A DNA stretch of 64,000 bases. It comes from CAVPGP01 sp963704025 (lineage in GTDB: Bacteria; Actinomycetota; Thermoleophilia; Gaiellales; Gaiellaceae). The position numbers and the translations under genes were made by a program. Below, one piece after another: positions 15,774 through 25,100 of the stretch. Below the pieces are notes generated by a model, which searched no databases, was not told the DNA's origin, and saw nothing but the letters and a program-made list of their open reading frames with translations. The stretch lies in contig CAVPGP010000002.1 in NCBI GenBank assembly GCA_963704025.1, forward strand, positions 930,001 to 994,000, in the 5' to 3' direction. How positions within the stretch are numbered: position 1 is the stretch's first letter; every line of letters begins with the position of its first letter.

Positions 15774-17024
15774 ATGTGGATCGCAGCACTCACCCTCGGA
15801 CTGGCCATCGGGGTCGCCGCAACCTGGCTCGTCGCCAGGGCGCGGAACGATGCGCGGCTCGCCCGCCTCGCGAGCGCGCTCCGCGCAGAGCGGGCGACGC
15901 TCGAGGCTGAACGGGCCTCCGCCGAGCAGAAGCTCGCGCTCGTCGAGCGGACGCAGATCGAGTGGGAGGAGCGCTTCAAGGCGCTCTCGGCGGAGACGCT
16001 GACGAAGAACCAGTCGCGCTTCCTCGAGCTCGCGCAAAGCCAGCTGAAGCCGATCGAGGAGACGCTGCGCCGCTTCGGCGATCACACGCAGTCGCTGGAG
16101 CAGAGCCGGCAGAAGGCCTACGGCGAGCTCTTCACGCAGGTCCGCTCCCTCTCGGAGAGCCAGGAGCGGCTGCGAACCGAGACGGGGAACCTCGTCACGG
16201 CGCTCAGGGCCCCCAACGTCCGCGGCCGCTGGGGCGAGATCCAGCTGAAGCGCGTCGTCGAGCTCGCGGGAATGGTCGCGCACTGCGACTTCGCGGAGCA
16301 GAGCAGCGAACGTGACCCCGACGGCCGTCTGCTGCGTCCCGACCTGATCGTCAAGCTCCCCGGCGGGAAGAACATCGTCGTCGACTCCAAGGCGCCGCTG
16401 CAGGCCTTCCTCGACGGGCTCGCCGCAGCGGACGACGACACGCGGCGCCTCCATTTCGTCGCACACGCGCGGCAGGTGCGCGACCATATGACGAAGCTCG
16501 GCCAGAAGCGCTACTGGGCGCAGTTCACGCCGACGCCGGAGTTCGTGGTCATGTTCCTCCCGGACGACTCGTTCTGGCGCGCGGCGCTCGACCACGATCC
16601 GTCGCTGATCGAGGTCGGGCCCGACAACGGCGTGCTGCCCGTGACGCCGACGATGCTGATCGGGATGCTGCGGACGATCGCCTACACGTGGCAGCAGGAG
16701 AACCTCGCCGAGAGCGCACGGGAGATCTCGGAGCTCGGCGGCCACCTCGTCGACCGGCTCGGCGTCTTCGCCACGCACCTGGCCAAGGTCGGCCGCTCGC
16801 TCGATTCGGCCGTCGGCGCCTACAACGACGCGGTCGGCTCGCTCGAGACACGGGTGCTCGTGACCACGCGCAGGCTGAAGGCGCACGGCCTCGGCGCGAA
16901 GGAGCTCCCGGAAGTGGCGCCCCTCGAGCGCGCGCCCAGGCCGATCGTGGCGCCCGAGCTCTTGCCGGAGGCCGAGTCGCAGACGCTGCTGGAGCTCCCC
17001 GGCGGCGCGGCCGACGCCGCGTAG
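15774..17024 (+). CDS. rmuC: RmuC-family DNA recombination protein
   Basis: The 416-residue protein has an N-terminal membrane helix (AALTLGLAIGVAATWLV), a long coiled coil (about residues 30-140) and the RmuC nuclease-like domain. Signatures are APNVRGRWGEIQLKRVVELAG, LPGGKNIVVDSKAPL and FVVMFLPDDSF. The family restrains DNA inversions and has a predicted restriction-endonuclease-like fold, with the VVDSKAP segment as the probable active-site strand. The ATG at 15774 directly precedes the membrane helix. It sits behind a structured leader. Confidence 0.92.
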   Translation: MWIAALTLGLAIGVAATWLVARARNDARLARLASALRAERATLEAERASAEQKLALVERTQIEWEERFKALSAETLTKNQSRFLELAQSQLKPIEETLRRFGDHTQSLEQSRQKAYGELFTQVRSLSESQERLRTETGNLVTALRAPNVRGRWGEIQLKRVVELAGMVAHCDFAEQSSERDPDGRLLRPDLIVKLPGGKNIVVDSKAPLQAFLDGLAAADDDTRRLHFVAHARQVRDHMTKLGQKRYWAQFTPTPEFVVMFLPDDSFWRAALDHDPSLIEVGPDNGVLPVTPTMLIGMLRTIAYTWQQENLAESAREISELGGHLVDRLGVFATHLAKVGRSLDSAVGAYNDAVGSLETRVLVTTRRLKAHGLGAKELPEVAPLERAPRPIVAPELLPEAESQTLLELPGGAADAA

Positions 17025-17039
17025 GGCCGAGCCCACTAC

Positions 17040-17073
17040 GAACCCAGTCTAGAAGCGAACCCGGTCTAGAAGC
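17040..17073. repeat. 17-nt tandem duplication over a stop codon
   Basis: GAACCCAGTCTAGAAGC (17040-17056) is followed directly by GAACCCGGTCTAGAAGC (17057-17073), one base different. The stop codon of the minus-strand gene at 17066 is in the second copy. Confidence 0.75.
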
Positions 17074-18196
17074 GCAGGGTCGCCGCGATCCCCTCGACCG
17101 GTTCGAGGCTCGACGCCGAGCGGACGGCGAGCACGGAGCCGCCGTGCGCGAGCACCTGGTGAACGGCCAGGTCGAGCGCGTCCTCGTGCCGTTCCATGGT
17201 CGTCCCGTCGAGCGGGCAAGCCCCGCCCTCGGTGGAGCCGCGGCCGCACCGTGGGCACTGATAGGCCTCGTGCGACGCGCCGTCCACGAAGAGGAGGCAG
17301 TCGACGCGCCCGTCGGAGGCGGCCTCGAGCACCTGCTGCCAACCCGAGGCGGCTCGGCTGCCCCGGCCGGCCTCCTCCTGCCAGCGCTCGACTGCCGCAC
17401 GCTCCTGCTTGGCGCGCGCCTCGTCGAGGATGGGCGTCACGGTCTCGAGGAGCTCCTGCGGTCCCGCATGCGCCTCGGCCGACGCCCACCCCACGATCGC
17501 CGCCTGGGTCTCGGCGGCCAGGACGTCCAGCACCTCGGAGCGCATGTCCTCATTGCAGACGAGGACGACACGCGCGCCGCCCTTGACGCCGCGCACGCGC
17601 CGGTCCAGCAGCTCGCCCCACGCCTTCAGGTGCTTGTGGACGAGGTTCTCGATGTGGCGCTCGTACCGCGCCTGCGACCAGCCGCCCTGGTCGTGCCGCC
17701 CGGGCGTGTCGTCGTACTGCTCGGCCACCTCGACGAGCCTGCCGGCCGTCAGCCGGTAGACGTCGCCGCGCTCGCGCCCGACGACGCCGACGAGCGCGCC
17801 CTCGTTGCCGCCGACGAGCGGGACGAGCGGTGCCAGGTAGAGCTCGCGCCCGAGCCGGAACTCGTCCGGAACCGCATCGGCGAGGGCTAGCGCCTGCCAG
17901 AGGTTGTCCGACCCCGAGCAGAAGAGCGCGAGCCCGCGCGCCCCGTCGCGATCGAACTCGGCGTCCATCCACTCGCGGATCCGCTGCACGTCGGCCCGGA
18001 GGGCCTTGCGCTGCTCGGTCCACGTGCCGTCGACGTTGTCGCCCCGGTCGAGCAGCGAGTTGACGCGCGTACCGACAGTCTGCGGCGTCGGCGAAACCCC
18101 GGGATCGAGGTCGACGTAGAGGCTGATCGCGCACCCGTTCTCGGTGCGGAATCCCGCCAGCTCCCTCAGGTTCTCCCAGGTGATCGACGTTGCCAT
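17066..18196 (-). CDS. Bacterial eRF1/Vms1-like release-factor-fold protein
   Basis: The 376-residue protein resembles the bacterial archaeo-eukaryotic release factor (baeRF)/Vms1 group. It has an N-terminal SLYVDLDPG strand, the central domain around GWSQARYERHIENLVHKHLK and a C-terminal eRF1 domain-3-like fold (VDCLLFVDG...GSVLAVR). A zinc-knuckle-like CPRCGR...CPLDG interrupts the last domain. Related eukaryotic proteins cleave peptidyl-tRNA on stalled ribosomes, so a ribosome-rescue role is possible but unproven. The ATG at 18196 begins MATSITWENL; longer starts run towards the divergent trxB. Confidence 0.72.
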   Translation of the reverse strand: MATSITWENLRELAGFRTENGCAISLYVDLDPGVSPTPQTVGTRVNSLLDRGDNVDGTWTEQRKALRADVQRIREWMDAEFDRDGARGLALFCSGSDNLWQALALADAVPDEFRLGRELYLAPLVPLVGGNEGALVGVVGRERGDVYRLTAGRLVEVAEQYDDTPGRHDQGGWSQARYERHIENLVHKHLKAWGELLDRRVRGVKGGARVVLVCNEDMRSEVLDVLAAETQAAIVGWASAEAHAGPQELLETVTPILDEARAKQERAAVERWQEEAGRGSRAASGWQQVLEAASDGRVDCLLFVDGASHEAYQCPRCGRGSTEGGACPLDGTTMERHEDALDLAVHQVLAHGGSVLAVRSASSLEPVEGIAATLRF

Positions 18197-18338
18197 GGCG
18201 CAGCGATGCCCGTGCGCGGCGATTCTATGCATGCAGGCAGAATCCGGGGCGGTGACCGCGGGCGCAGACCTCCGCCGCGCCCGCCGCACGAGGAACATCC
18301 GACCGGTCGACGACGTTTACTACTGTGGGAAAAACAGA

Positions 18339-19337
18339 ATGGCGGAAGGAACAAAGTTGTCTGACACCGTGCGCAACGTGATCGTGATCGGCGGCGGGCC
18401 TGCCGGCTATACGGCCGCGCTCTATGCGGCCCGCGCCAACCTGGAGCCGCTCGTGATCGAGGGCTTCCAGTGGGGCGGCCAGTTGATGATCACGAGCGAC
18501 GTCGAGAACTACCCCGGCTACCCGGACGGCGTCCTCGGGCCGGAGATGATGATCGAGTTCCGCCGGCAGGCGGAGCGCTTCGGCACCGAGTTCATCACGG
18601 ACGACGTGACGAAGGTGGACTTCTCGGAACGGCCGTTCCGGGTCTGGGTCGGCGACGACGAGTACCACGCGAACGCGGTGGTGATCGCCACCGGTGCGAG
18701 CGCGCGGTGGATCGGAATCGAATCGGAAGAGCGGCTGAAGGGCCGCGGCGTCTCCGCGTGCGCGACCTGCGACGGTGCGTTCTTCCGCGACAAGCACATC
18801 TACGTCGTCGGCGGCGGCGACTCGGCGATGGAGGAAGCCCTCTTCCTGACCCGCTTCGGCGCGAGGGTCACGATCGTGCACCGTCGCGACGAGTTCCGCG
18901 CCTCGCAGATCATGCTCGACCGCGCGCGCGGCAACGAGAAGATCGACTTCATCACGAACGCGGTCGTCGAGGAGGTGCTCGGCGACGAGTTCATCACCGG
19001 CCTGCGCCTCCGCAACACCCAGACGGGCGAGACCTGGGACGTCGAGGCCGGAGGACTCTTCGTGGCGATCGGGCACGACCCGAACACGAAGCTCTTCCTC
19101 GACCAGCTCGACCACGACGAGAGCGGGTACCTGATCACGGAGCCGCGCTCATCGGCGACGAACGTCCCGGGCGTGTTCGCCGTCGGAGACGTCCAGGACC
19201 ACGTCTACCGGCAGGCGATCACCGCCGCGGGCTCGGGCTGCATGGGGGCACTCGACGCGGAGCGCTTCCTCGCCGAGCAGGAGGGGCACCTCGCGTCCGC
19301 CGCGACCGCCCCGCGCGAGGAGCCCGCCGGGGTCTAG
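18339..19337 (+). CDS. trxB: Thioredoxin reductase
   Basis: The 332-residue flavoprotein has the FAD motif VIGGGPAGYTAALYAARA, the redox-active CATC pair (Cys141, Cys144), the NADPH motif VVGGGDSAMEEALFL and the terminal FAD motif GVFAVGDVQD. It reduces thioredoxin with NADPH in the cytoplasm. The ATG at 18339 has only a weak ribosome site. The in-frame TTG at 18357 has AAGGA six bases before it and gives MSDTVRNVIVIGGG, so it may be the true start. No thioredoxin gene is adjacent. Confidence 0.95.
   Translation: MAEGTKLSDTVRNVIVIGGGPAGYTAALYAARANLEPLVIEGFQWGGQLMITSDVENYPGYPDGVLGPEMMIEFRRQAERFGTEFITDDVTKVDFSERPFRVWVGDDEYHANAVVIATGASARWIGIESEERLKGRGVSACATCDGAFFRDKHIYVVGGGDSAMEEALFLTRFGARVTIVHRRDEFRASQIMLDRARGNEKIDFITNAVVEEVLGDEFITGLRLRNTQTGETWDVEAGGLFVAIGHDPNTKLFLDQLDHDESGYLITEPRSSATNVPGVFAVGDVQDHVYRQAITAAGSGCMGALDAERFLAEQEGHLASAATAPREEPAGV
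18346..18350 (+). promoter_or_regulatory. Ribosome binding site supporting the internal TTG start of trxB
   Basis: AAGGA ends six bases before the TTG at 18357. The upstream ATG at 18339 lacks a comparable site. Confidence 0.5.
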
Positions 19338-19389
19338 CAGGCCCTTTCGGGCGACCGGCGTCAGCCGATCGCGGGCGTACCCTCGCTGC

Positions 19390-20298
19390 GTGGCCGAGTG
19401 GATCGACCTCCTCGACCCTGACCCGGACGAGCTGCGGGCCAAGGCGCCGGTCCCCCTCATCGACACGGCGTTCAGGCAGCTTCTGAGGCCGCCCACGCCG
19501 GGCGACGAGGAGCGCCCGACGCTCCAGAGTCACGGCGCCTACGTCTTCGGGATCCTGCTCGTCGCCGTCGCGGTGCCCGAGGAGGACACGGTCTTCTACC
19601 AGGAGGTCGACGTCGTCCTGACGCACGAGATCCTGCTCACCGTGCGCAAGACGCCACCGGGCCACAAGCCGTACGACCCGGCGGACGCACTCGCCGCGTG
19701 CCGCGACACCGACTCGACCGGGCTGATGCTTTACCGGCTCCTGGACGACGTCGCCGAGCGGTACCTCGACCTCGTGGACGACCTCAATGCGGAGATCGAC
19801 GAGCTGGAGGACGAGGTCGAGACGCTGCCCCCGGGTCAGACGCGCGCGCGCCTCTGGGCTCTCCGCCATGACCTGCTGCACATCCGGCGCACCCTCGGCC
19901 CCACGCGAGACGCGGTGCGCAAGATCGTCGACGACGTCGTCGACGTCATGGCGGGCGACGAGGTCTTCCCGCGCGAGGTCGAGGTCGAGATGAGCTCCGT
20001 CTACGACAAGCTGCTGCGCGCACTCGACGGCCTCGAGCTCTCTCGCGACCTGATCGCGAGCGTCCGCGACTACGCCCAGTCGAAGATCGCCCAGGACCAG
20101 AACGAGGTGATCAAGCGGCTGACGGTCGTCGCGTCGCTGCTCCTCGTGCCCACGTTCATCGTCGGCGTCTACGGCCAGAACTTCATCCGCAGCATGCCGG
20201 AGCTTCGTTGGAGCTTCGGCTACTGGTGGTCGTGGGGCTGGATCATCGCGACCACCGTCGCGCAGCTCATCTTCTTCCGGCGAAAGCGCTGGATTTAG
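19390..20298 (+). CDS. corA: CorA-family divalent cation transporter
   Basis: The 302-residue protein has the CorA layout: a soluble N-terminal domain, a long charged helix (DLVDDLNAEIDELEDEVETL) and two C-terminal membrane helices. The loop between them reads VYGQNF where most family members have YGMNF, so the central Met of the GMN selectivity signature is Gln. The C-terminus RRKRW is typical. It should move Mg2+ or a similar ion across the membrane. GTG start at 19390 (VAEWIDLLDPD). Confidence 0.9.
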   Translation: MAEWIDLLDPDPDELRAKAPVPLIDTAFRQLLRPPTPGDEERPTLQSHGAYVFGILLVAVAVPEEDTVFYQEVDVVLTHEILLTVRKTPPGHKPYDPADALAACRDTDSTGLMLYRLLDDVAERYLDLVDDLNAEIDELEDEVETLPPGQTRARLWALRHDLLHIRRTLGPTRDAVRKIVDDVVDVMAGDEVFPREVEVEMSSVYDKLLRALDGLELSRDLIASVRDYAQSKIAQDQNEVIKRLTVVASLLLVPTFIVGVYGQNFIRSMPELRWSFGYWWSWGWIIATTVAQLIFFRRKRWI

Positions 20299-20347
20299 AG
20301 GCGTTTTCGCGCTACCTTCCCAGTCGGCGATCCGGCAGGAGAGGAAG

Positions 20348-20375
20348 GCGGGCCTGGCCTTCGAGCCGGGCCCGC
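20348..20375. terminator. GC-rich UUCG-loop hairpin between corA and tatA
   Basis: GCGGGCCTGGC (20348-20358) pairs with GCCGGGCCCGC (20365-20375), one G-T pair, around CTTCGA. There is no T-run, so termination efficiency is unclear. Confidence 0.45.
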
Positions 20376-20392
20376 GCTACGCTCGGGGCCGG

Positions 20393-20581
20393 ATGCCGTT
20401 TGGAAGCCCCGTGGAACTGCTGCTGCTCGGCCTCGTCGTGATGCTCGTCTTCGGCGCAAAGCGGCTGCCGGAGCTCGGCCGCCAGGCGGGCCGCGGGATC
20501 CGCGAGCTGCGGGAGACGGTGCAGAAGCCGGTCGAGGACGTGAAGGCCGAGCTGCCGGCTCCGAAGGACCTCGTACCTTAG
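20393..20581 (+). CDS. tatA: Sec-independent translocase subunit, TatA/TatB type
   Basis: The 62-residue protein has one N-terminal membrane helix (VELLLLGLVVMLVFGAKRLPELG). The FGxxRLPELGR hinge and the following amphipathic helix (AGRGIRELRETV) are diagnostic of TatA-family pore proteins that export folded proteins. It is short but within the usual range for TatA. No tatC is in the window. Confidence 0.9.
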   Translation: MPFGSPVELLLLGLVVMLVFGAKRLPELGRQAGRGIRELRETVQKPVEDVKAELPAPKDLVP

Positions 20582-20603
20582 GCCCGTCGCTACGATCGGC
20601 ATC

Positions 20604-21077
20604 GTGCCGATCTACATCTGCCCGAACTGCAAGGACCGGTCGATCGACGCCGACGGCTTCGAGGGCATGTCGCGTCAGAGCGTCGCGTGCCACCGCTGCG
20701 GCTTCGGCTTCCTCTTCGAGTTGATGGAGGACTACTACCCCGCGCCCGGCACGGGCCTGATCACGTGCGACCAGGACGGCCGAGTGCTCGCCGTCGGCCG
20801 CGGCGTGTTCGAGCTGACGGGGTTCCAGGAGCGTGACCTGATGGGGCGAGACGTCGTCGACGCGCTCGCCCTCGACCGCGCTCCGATCGGCCTCGTCCGC
20901 GAGTGGGGCGTGCGACGGCTCGGGGAGCAGATGCAGGTCGTCACGAGCTCCGGCAGGCCCCAGCCCGTGACGGTCGACCTCTTCCCGGCCTACGACGAGG
21001 ACGGCGGGCTTCTGGTCGCCCTCACGCCGCGCTCTCCTTCCGGGGCAACGGGCGCTTCCGGGGCGACGGGCTCGTAG
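20604..21077 (+). CDS. Zinc-ribbon plus PAS-domain protein
   Basis: The 157-residue protein starts at GTG 20604. It has an N-terminal zinc ribbon with two Cys pairs (CPNCKDRS and CHRCGFGF) and a PAS domain at about residues 45-145 (GVFELTGFQERDLMGRDVV). The tail SGATGASGATGS is a duplicated 6-residue unit. PAS domains sense small molecules or redox state, and the ribbon could bind DNA or a partner. It has no output domain, so it probably acts through another protein. Its end overlaps the opposite-strand gene. Confidence 0.78.
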   Translation: MPIYICPNCKDRSIDADGFEGMSRQSVACHRCGFGFLFELMEDYYPAPGTGLITCDQDGRVLAVGRGVFELTGFQERDLMGRDVVDALALDRAPIGLVREWGVRRLGEQMQVVTSSGRPQPVTVDLFPAYDEDGGLLVALTPRSPSGATGASGATGS

Positions 21078-21357
21078 CGTCGGCCAGCCGCGCCTCGACC
21101 CAGGCCTGGAGCTCCTCGACCGCGGCCAGCGACTCCTCGAGCCGGTTCAGCTCGTCGCGCAGCCCGCGCGGGTCGAGCGGCGCGAGGAGCCCGAGCGCAG
21201 CCAGGTGCTCCACCGTCCCGGCCGGCAGGTCGCGCCGCGCCTCACGCTCGATCCCGGCCAGCCGCAGCCGTGACCTCAGGCGCTCTGCCCGGGCCGCAAG
21301 CGCCGCGGCCTCACCGGCCAGCGAATCGGCGTAAACCGCGAGCTCGACCGCGCGCAT
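21022..21357 (-). CDS. Small helical protein, hypothetical
   Basis: The 111-residue protein starts at the ATG at 21357 (MRAVELAVYADSLAGEAA) and is almost entirely helical, with a likely coiled coil (DELNRLEESLAAVEELQAWVE). It converges on the PAS gene with a 56-base antisense overlap. No family is recognised. Codon usage looks normal for the region, which supports it as a real gene. Confidence 0.5.
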   Translation of the reverse strand: MRAVELAVYADSLAGEAAALAARAERLRSRLRLAGIEREARRDLPAGTVEHLAALGLLAPLDPRGLRDELNRLEESLAAVEELQAWVEARLADATSPSPRKRPLPRKESAA

Positions 21358-21435
21358 GTGACCACCGTAGCGGCGCCCGCCGCCCGCCATTCCAACGGTT
21401 CAGTCACGCTTCAGTGACGAAAGTGCACGCGCCCG

Positions 21436-22104
21436 TCAGACTCGGCTGGACGGGCAGAGGTCGCTGAGCACGCAGTCCTCGCAGCGCGGCGCCCGCGCGA
21501 CGCAGACCCGGCGTCCGTGCCAGATCAGCAGGTGGGGTAGCCGCGCCCAGTCGGCCCGCGGCACGAGCCGCATCAGGTCGCGCTCGATCTTCACGGGATC
21601 CTCCTGCTTCGTGAAGCCGAGCCGCTGCGAGAGCCGGCGCACATGAGTGTCGACCACGATCCCGACGGGCGTCCCTCGCTCGGCCGAGACGACGTTCGCC
21701 GTCTTGCGGGCGACTCCCGGCAGGCGCAGCAGATCGTTGAACGCATCCGGCACGCGGCCGCCGTGCTCCTCGATCAGCATCTTCATGGTGCCGCGCAGGG
21801 CCTTCGCCTTCTGGCGGAAGAACCCGGTCCGGAAGATGTCGCGCTCGAGCTCGGCGACCGGCACGGCGAGATAGTCCTCCGGGCGGCGGTACTTCTCGAA
21901 CAGCGATTCGGTGACCAGGTTGACGTTGACGTCAGTCGTCTGGGCCGAGAGCATCACCGAGACCAGCAGCTCGAGGTCATTGTCGAAACGGAGGGCGATC
22001 CTCGCGTCCGGGTGCTCCGCCGCCAGCCGCTCGAGGATCGGGCCGACGCGCTCCCGCTTCGGGCCGACCTTGCGGCGGGCCTCCGTGACGTAGCTCCTAG
22101 CCAA
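21436..22104 (-). CDS. nth: Endonuclease III
   Basis: The 222-residue DNA glycosylase/AP lyase has the helix-hairpin-helix LPGVARKTANVV with the catalytic Lys, the catalytic Asp in VVDTHVRRLSQRLG and the C-terminal 4Fe-4S cysteines (CVARAPRCEDCVLSDLC). It removes oxidised pyrimidines and nicks abasic sites. The start is a TTG at 22104, which lies inside the end of the upstream helicase-nuclease gene (8-base overlap), so translation is coupled. Confidence 0.95.
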   Translation of the reverse strand: MARSYVTEARRKVGPKRERVGPILERLAAEHPDARIALRFDNDLELLVSVMLSAQTTDVNVNLVTESLFEKYRRPEDYLAVPVAELERDIFRTGFFRQKAKALRGTMKMLIEEHGGRVPDAFNDLLRLPGVARKTANVVSAERGTPVGIVVDTHVRRLSQRLGFTKQEDPVKIERDLMRLVPRADWARLPHLLIWHGRRVCVARAPRCEDCVLSDLCPSSRV

Positions 22105-25100
22105 CCGCGGCGAGCGGGCGCGGACGATTCGGCAGCCGCGGGCCGGCGCAGACGACGTCGAGCGCCGGACAGCCGGCGCACGCCCAGTCGCTCGGCGTGG
22201 GCACGAACTCCCCCGCGTGGATCCGCCCGATCGCCTCGGAGAGCACTGCCTCCAGCTCCGGCACGTCCTCGCGGGTGAACGTCGTCGCGACCACGGCGTC
22301 CGGCCGCTCGACGAACGCGTAGGCGACCTCGACCTCCTCCGCTCCGGCCCGGAAGCAGGCGAGCGCGTAGACGAGCCGCTGGAGCGCGTAGTGCCCGTCG
22401 ATGATCGACTCCGGCGACGACTCGCCGAGCGGATTCGTCTTGTAGTCGACGACGAGCGCGCGATCGGCCTCCAGGTGCAGCACGTCGAGCCGCCCCTCGA
22501 TCACGACTCCGTCGTGCTCGAAGAGGAACGGCCGCTCGACCTGGACGTTCTCGAGCGCGGCGAGCCGCTGCGCGAGCTCCGACCGGCACCAGCCCTCGAC
22601 ATAGCCCGAGATTCGCTCCAGCTCCTCCTCGGTGACGGCCGGATACCACGTGCGCACCTGCTCGAGCTCAGGCGGGACCGGCTGCCGCGGGTCGATCTGC
22701 TCGAGGAGGCGATGGGTGGCGTCGCCGATCTCCATCCCGCCCATCCCCTCTGGCCCGCCGCCGAGCCCGACGGGCCGGCGCTCGCGCATGCCGACCACGC
22801 GGCGGGCGTAGTACTTGTACGAGCAGCTGTCGAACTCGGAGAGCGCGGTGAAGGACAGTCGCCGCGCGCGGTGCACCGGCGGCACGGGGATCGGCTCGAA
22901 GGCCGGCAGGACGAGCGCCGGCGCGGGCGTCGAGTCCGGCAGCTCGCCGAAGAGTGCGAGCTGCCCCGTCTCCGATTCGACCGCCTCCTCGGTCGGCGAG
23001 AGCTCCGGCTCGGGGACGTGGCGGTCGACTCGCACGAGCAGGCGCGCGTCGCCCCGCTCGACCTCCACGGGCTGGCCGGCGGCCGCGGCCAGCTCCGCCT
23101 CGATCTCGAGCCGCGACAGCACCCAGCCGATCGGCGTGTCCCGCCTGTCGTCCACCGCGCCGGAGACCAACAGCCGGTCGATCGCCCGGGTCATGGCGAC
23201 GTAGTAGAGCCGCAGCCGCTCGGCGCGCTCCTCCGCCTCGCGCGCGGCCTTGACCACGTCGTAGGAGAAGGCGCTCAGCGGCCTACTCGTGGCCGGATCG
23301 CGCATGCGGAAGCCGAACCGCCCGTCCGAGAGCGCCAGGATCTCGTCCGCCGGCGGGGCCTTGTCGCGACCCGCGTCCGCGACGACCACGACCCGGAACT
23401 CGAGGCCCTTCGCCGAGTGGATCGTCAGCAGCCGGACGGCGTCGGCGCCCTCCTCCTCGGAGACGGCCTCCCGTTCCACCGAGCCGAGCGCGTCCTGCTG
23501 CCGCACGAAGCGGACGAAGCCTTCGATGTCCGGGCCGCGCAGCTCCTCGTACGAGCGGGCCAGCCGCGCGAGCTTGCGCACGTTGGCGTAGCGCCGCCTC
23601 CCGTCCCACTGCGCGAGCACTGCGAGGTCGTAGTCGTGGTCGGCGACGATGCGCTCGCAGAGCCGCTCCAGCGAGAGCCGCGTCGACGCGGCGACGAGCC
23701 GGTCGAAGCGCTGGCGGAACGCACGCACGAGCTGCCCGTCCCGCTCGGCCATGGTCGACGGCACGGCGCGCTCGATCCCGGAAAAGAGCGGGCGCTTCGA
23801 GGCGGCTCGGCGGATCAGCACGAGGGCGTCGTTCGACACGCCGACGAAGGGCGACGCGAGCACGGTCAGGAGCGCCTCGTCGTCGTAGCGGTTCTGGATC
23901 AGGCGCAGGTACTGGAGCAGGTCGACGACCTGCTGCTGTCCGTAGTAGCCCTTGCCCGTCGCGCGGTAGGTCGGGAGGCCGGCGCGTCGGAGCTCCTCCT
24001 CGTACCACTCGGCGTCCGTGCCGGCGGCAAAGAGCAGGACGATCTCCCCGGGCTCGGCGGCGCCCGCGTCGACGAGCTCGCGCACACGCCGCGCGATCGC
24101 CTTCGCCTCGCCGCGGCGCCAGTGTGTGCCCGTCTCCGAATACGACTCCTTGTCCGTGACGAGCAGCTCGACGGGCTGGCCGAAGACCGGGTCGGGGAAC
24201 TCCCCCGAGGCGGCGAGCGGCTGGAACTCCTGGCCGAACTCGCCGCCGAAGAGCCGGTTCACCGCTGCGAGCACCTGGGGCCGCGAGCGGTAGTTCCGGG
24301 TCAACGCCAGCAGCTCGTTCGCCGGCTGCGCGCGGCGCTCACGGAAGACGCCGACGTCGGCGTGGCGGAAGCCGTAGATCGACTGGAACTCGTCGCCGAC
24401 GAAGAACAGCTCGCGCTCGCCCGGGCCGTCGGCCAGCAGATCGACGAGCTCGCACTGGAGCCGGTTCGTGTCCTGGAACTCGTCGACCATGATCGCCCGG
24501 AAGCGCAGCTGCTCGCGCTCGCGGATCGTCGCGTTGTCGCGGAGGAGGTCGCGGGCGACGAGCTGGAGGTCCTCGAAGTCGAGCGCCGACTCGCGCTCCT
24601 TCGCGGCGGCGTACTGCGCGGCAAAGCGGTCGAGCAGCTCCTGCAGGAGCTCGCGGTCCGCCTGCGCGAGCCGGTCGAGTGCGGCCTGCTCGACCCGCTT
24701 GCGCGCCTCCTCGTAGCTCGCGGCGCGCTCGCCCGTGGCGCGGAAGCCGGACAGGTCGAAGAGCCTGTCGGCCTGGTGCCCGCCGGCCAGGACGTCGATC
24801 ATCCCCTGGGCCGACCGGCGCTGCGCCTCGGTCGCCGAGGCATCGTCGACGAGGCAGCGCGCCGCCTCGTGCAGCTCCGCGGCACGCTCTCCGAGCGGCG
24901 CCGGCTCGCCCAGCTCCAGGACGAGCTCCCGCCCGGCCGAGCGCAGCGTCTCGAACACCCCGATCAGCATGCGGCGGAGCCGCTGCGTGCCGTAGGCGGC
25001 GAGCAGCCGCAACCGGTCGGGCTCGTCGCCGGCCGAGAACTCCTGCAGCGCGGCGTCGAACGCCTCGCCGCGGACGATGATCCCGTGGTCCTCGTCGAGC

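Noticed and set aside
20393..20581. TatB instead of TatA
   Set aside because: Length and the FGAKRLPELGR hinge fit TatA; no tatC or second Tat gene is adjacent to decide otherwise, so TatA/TatB type is kept in the call.
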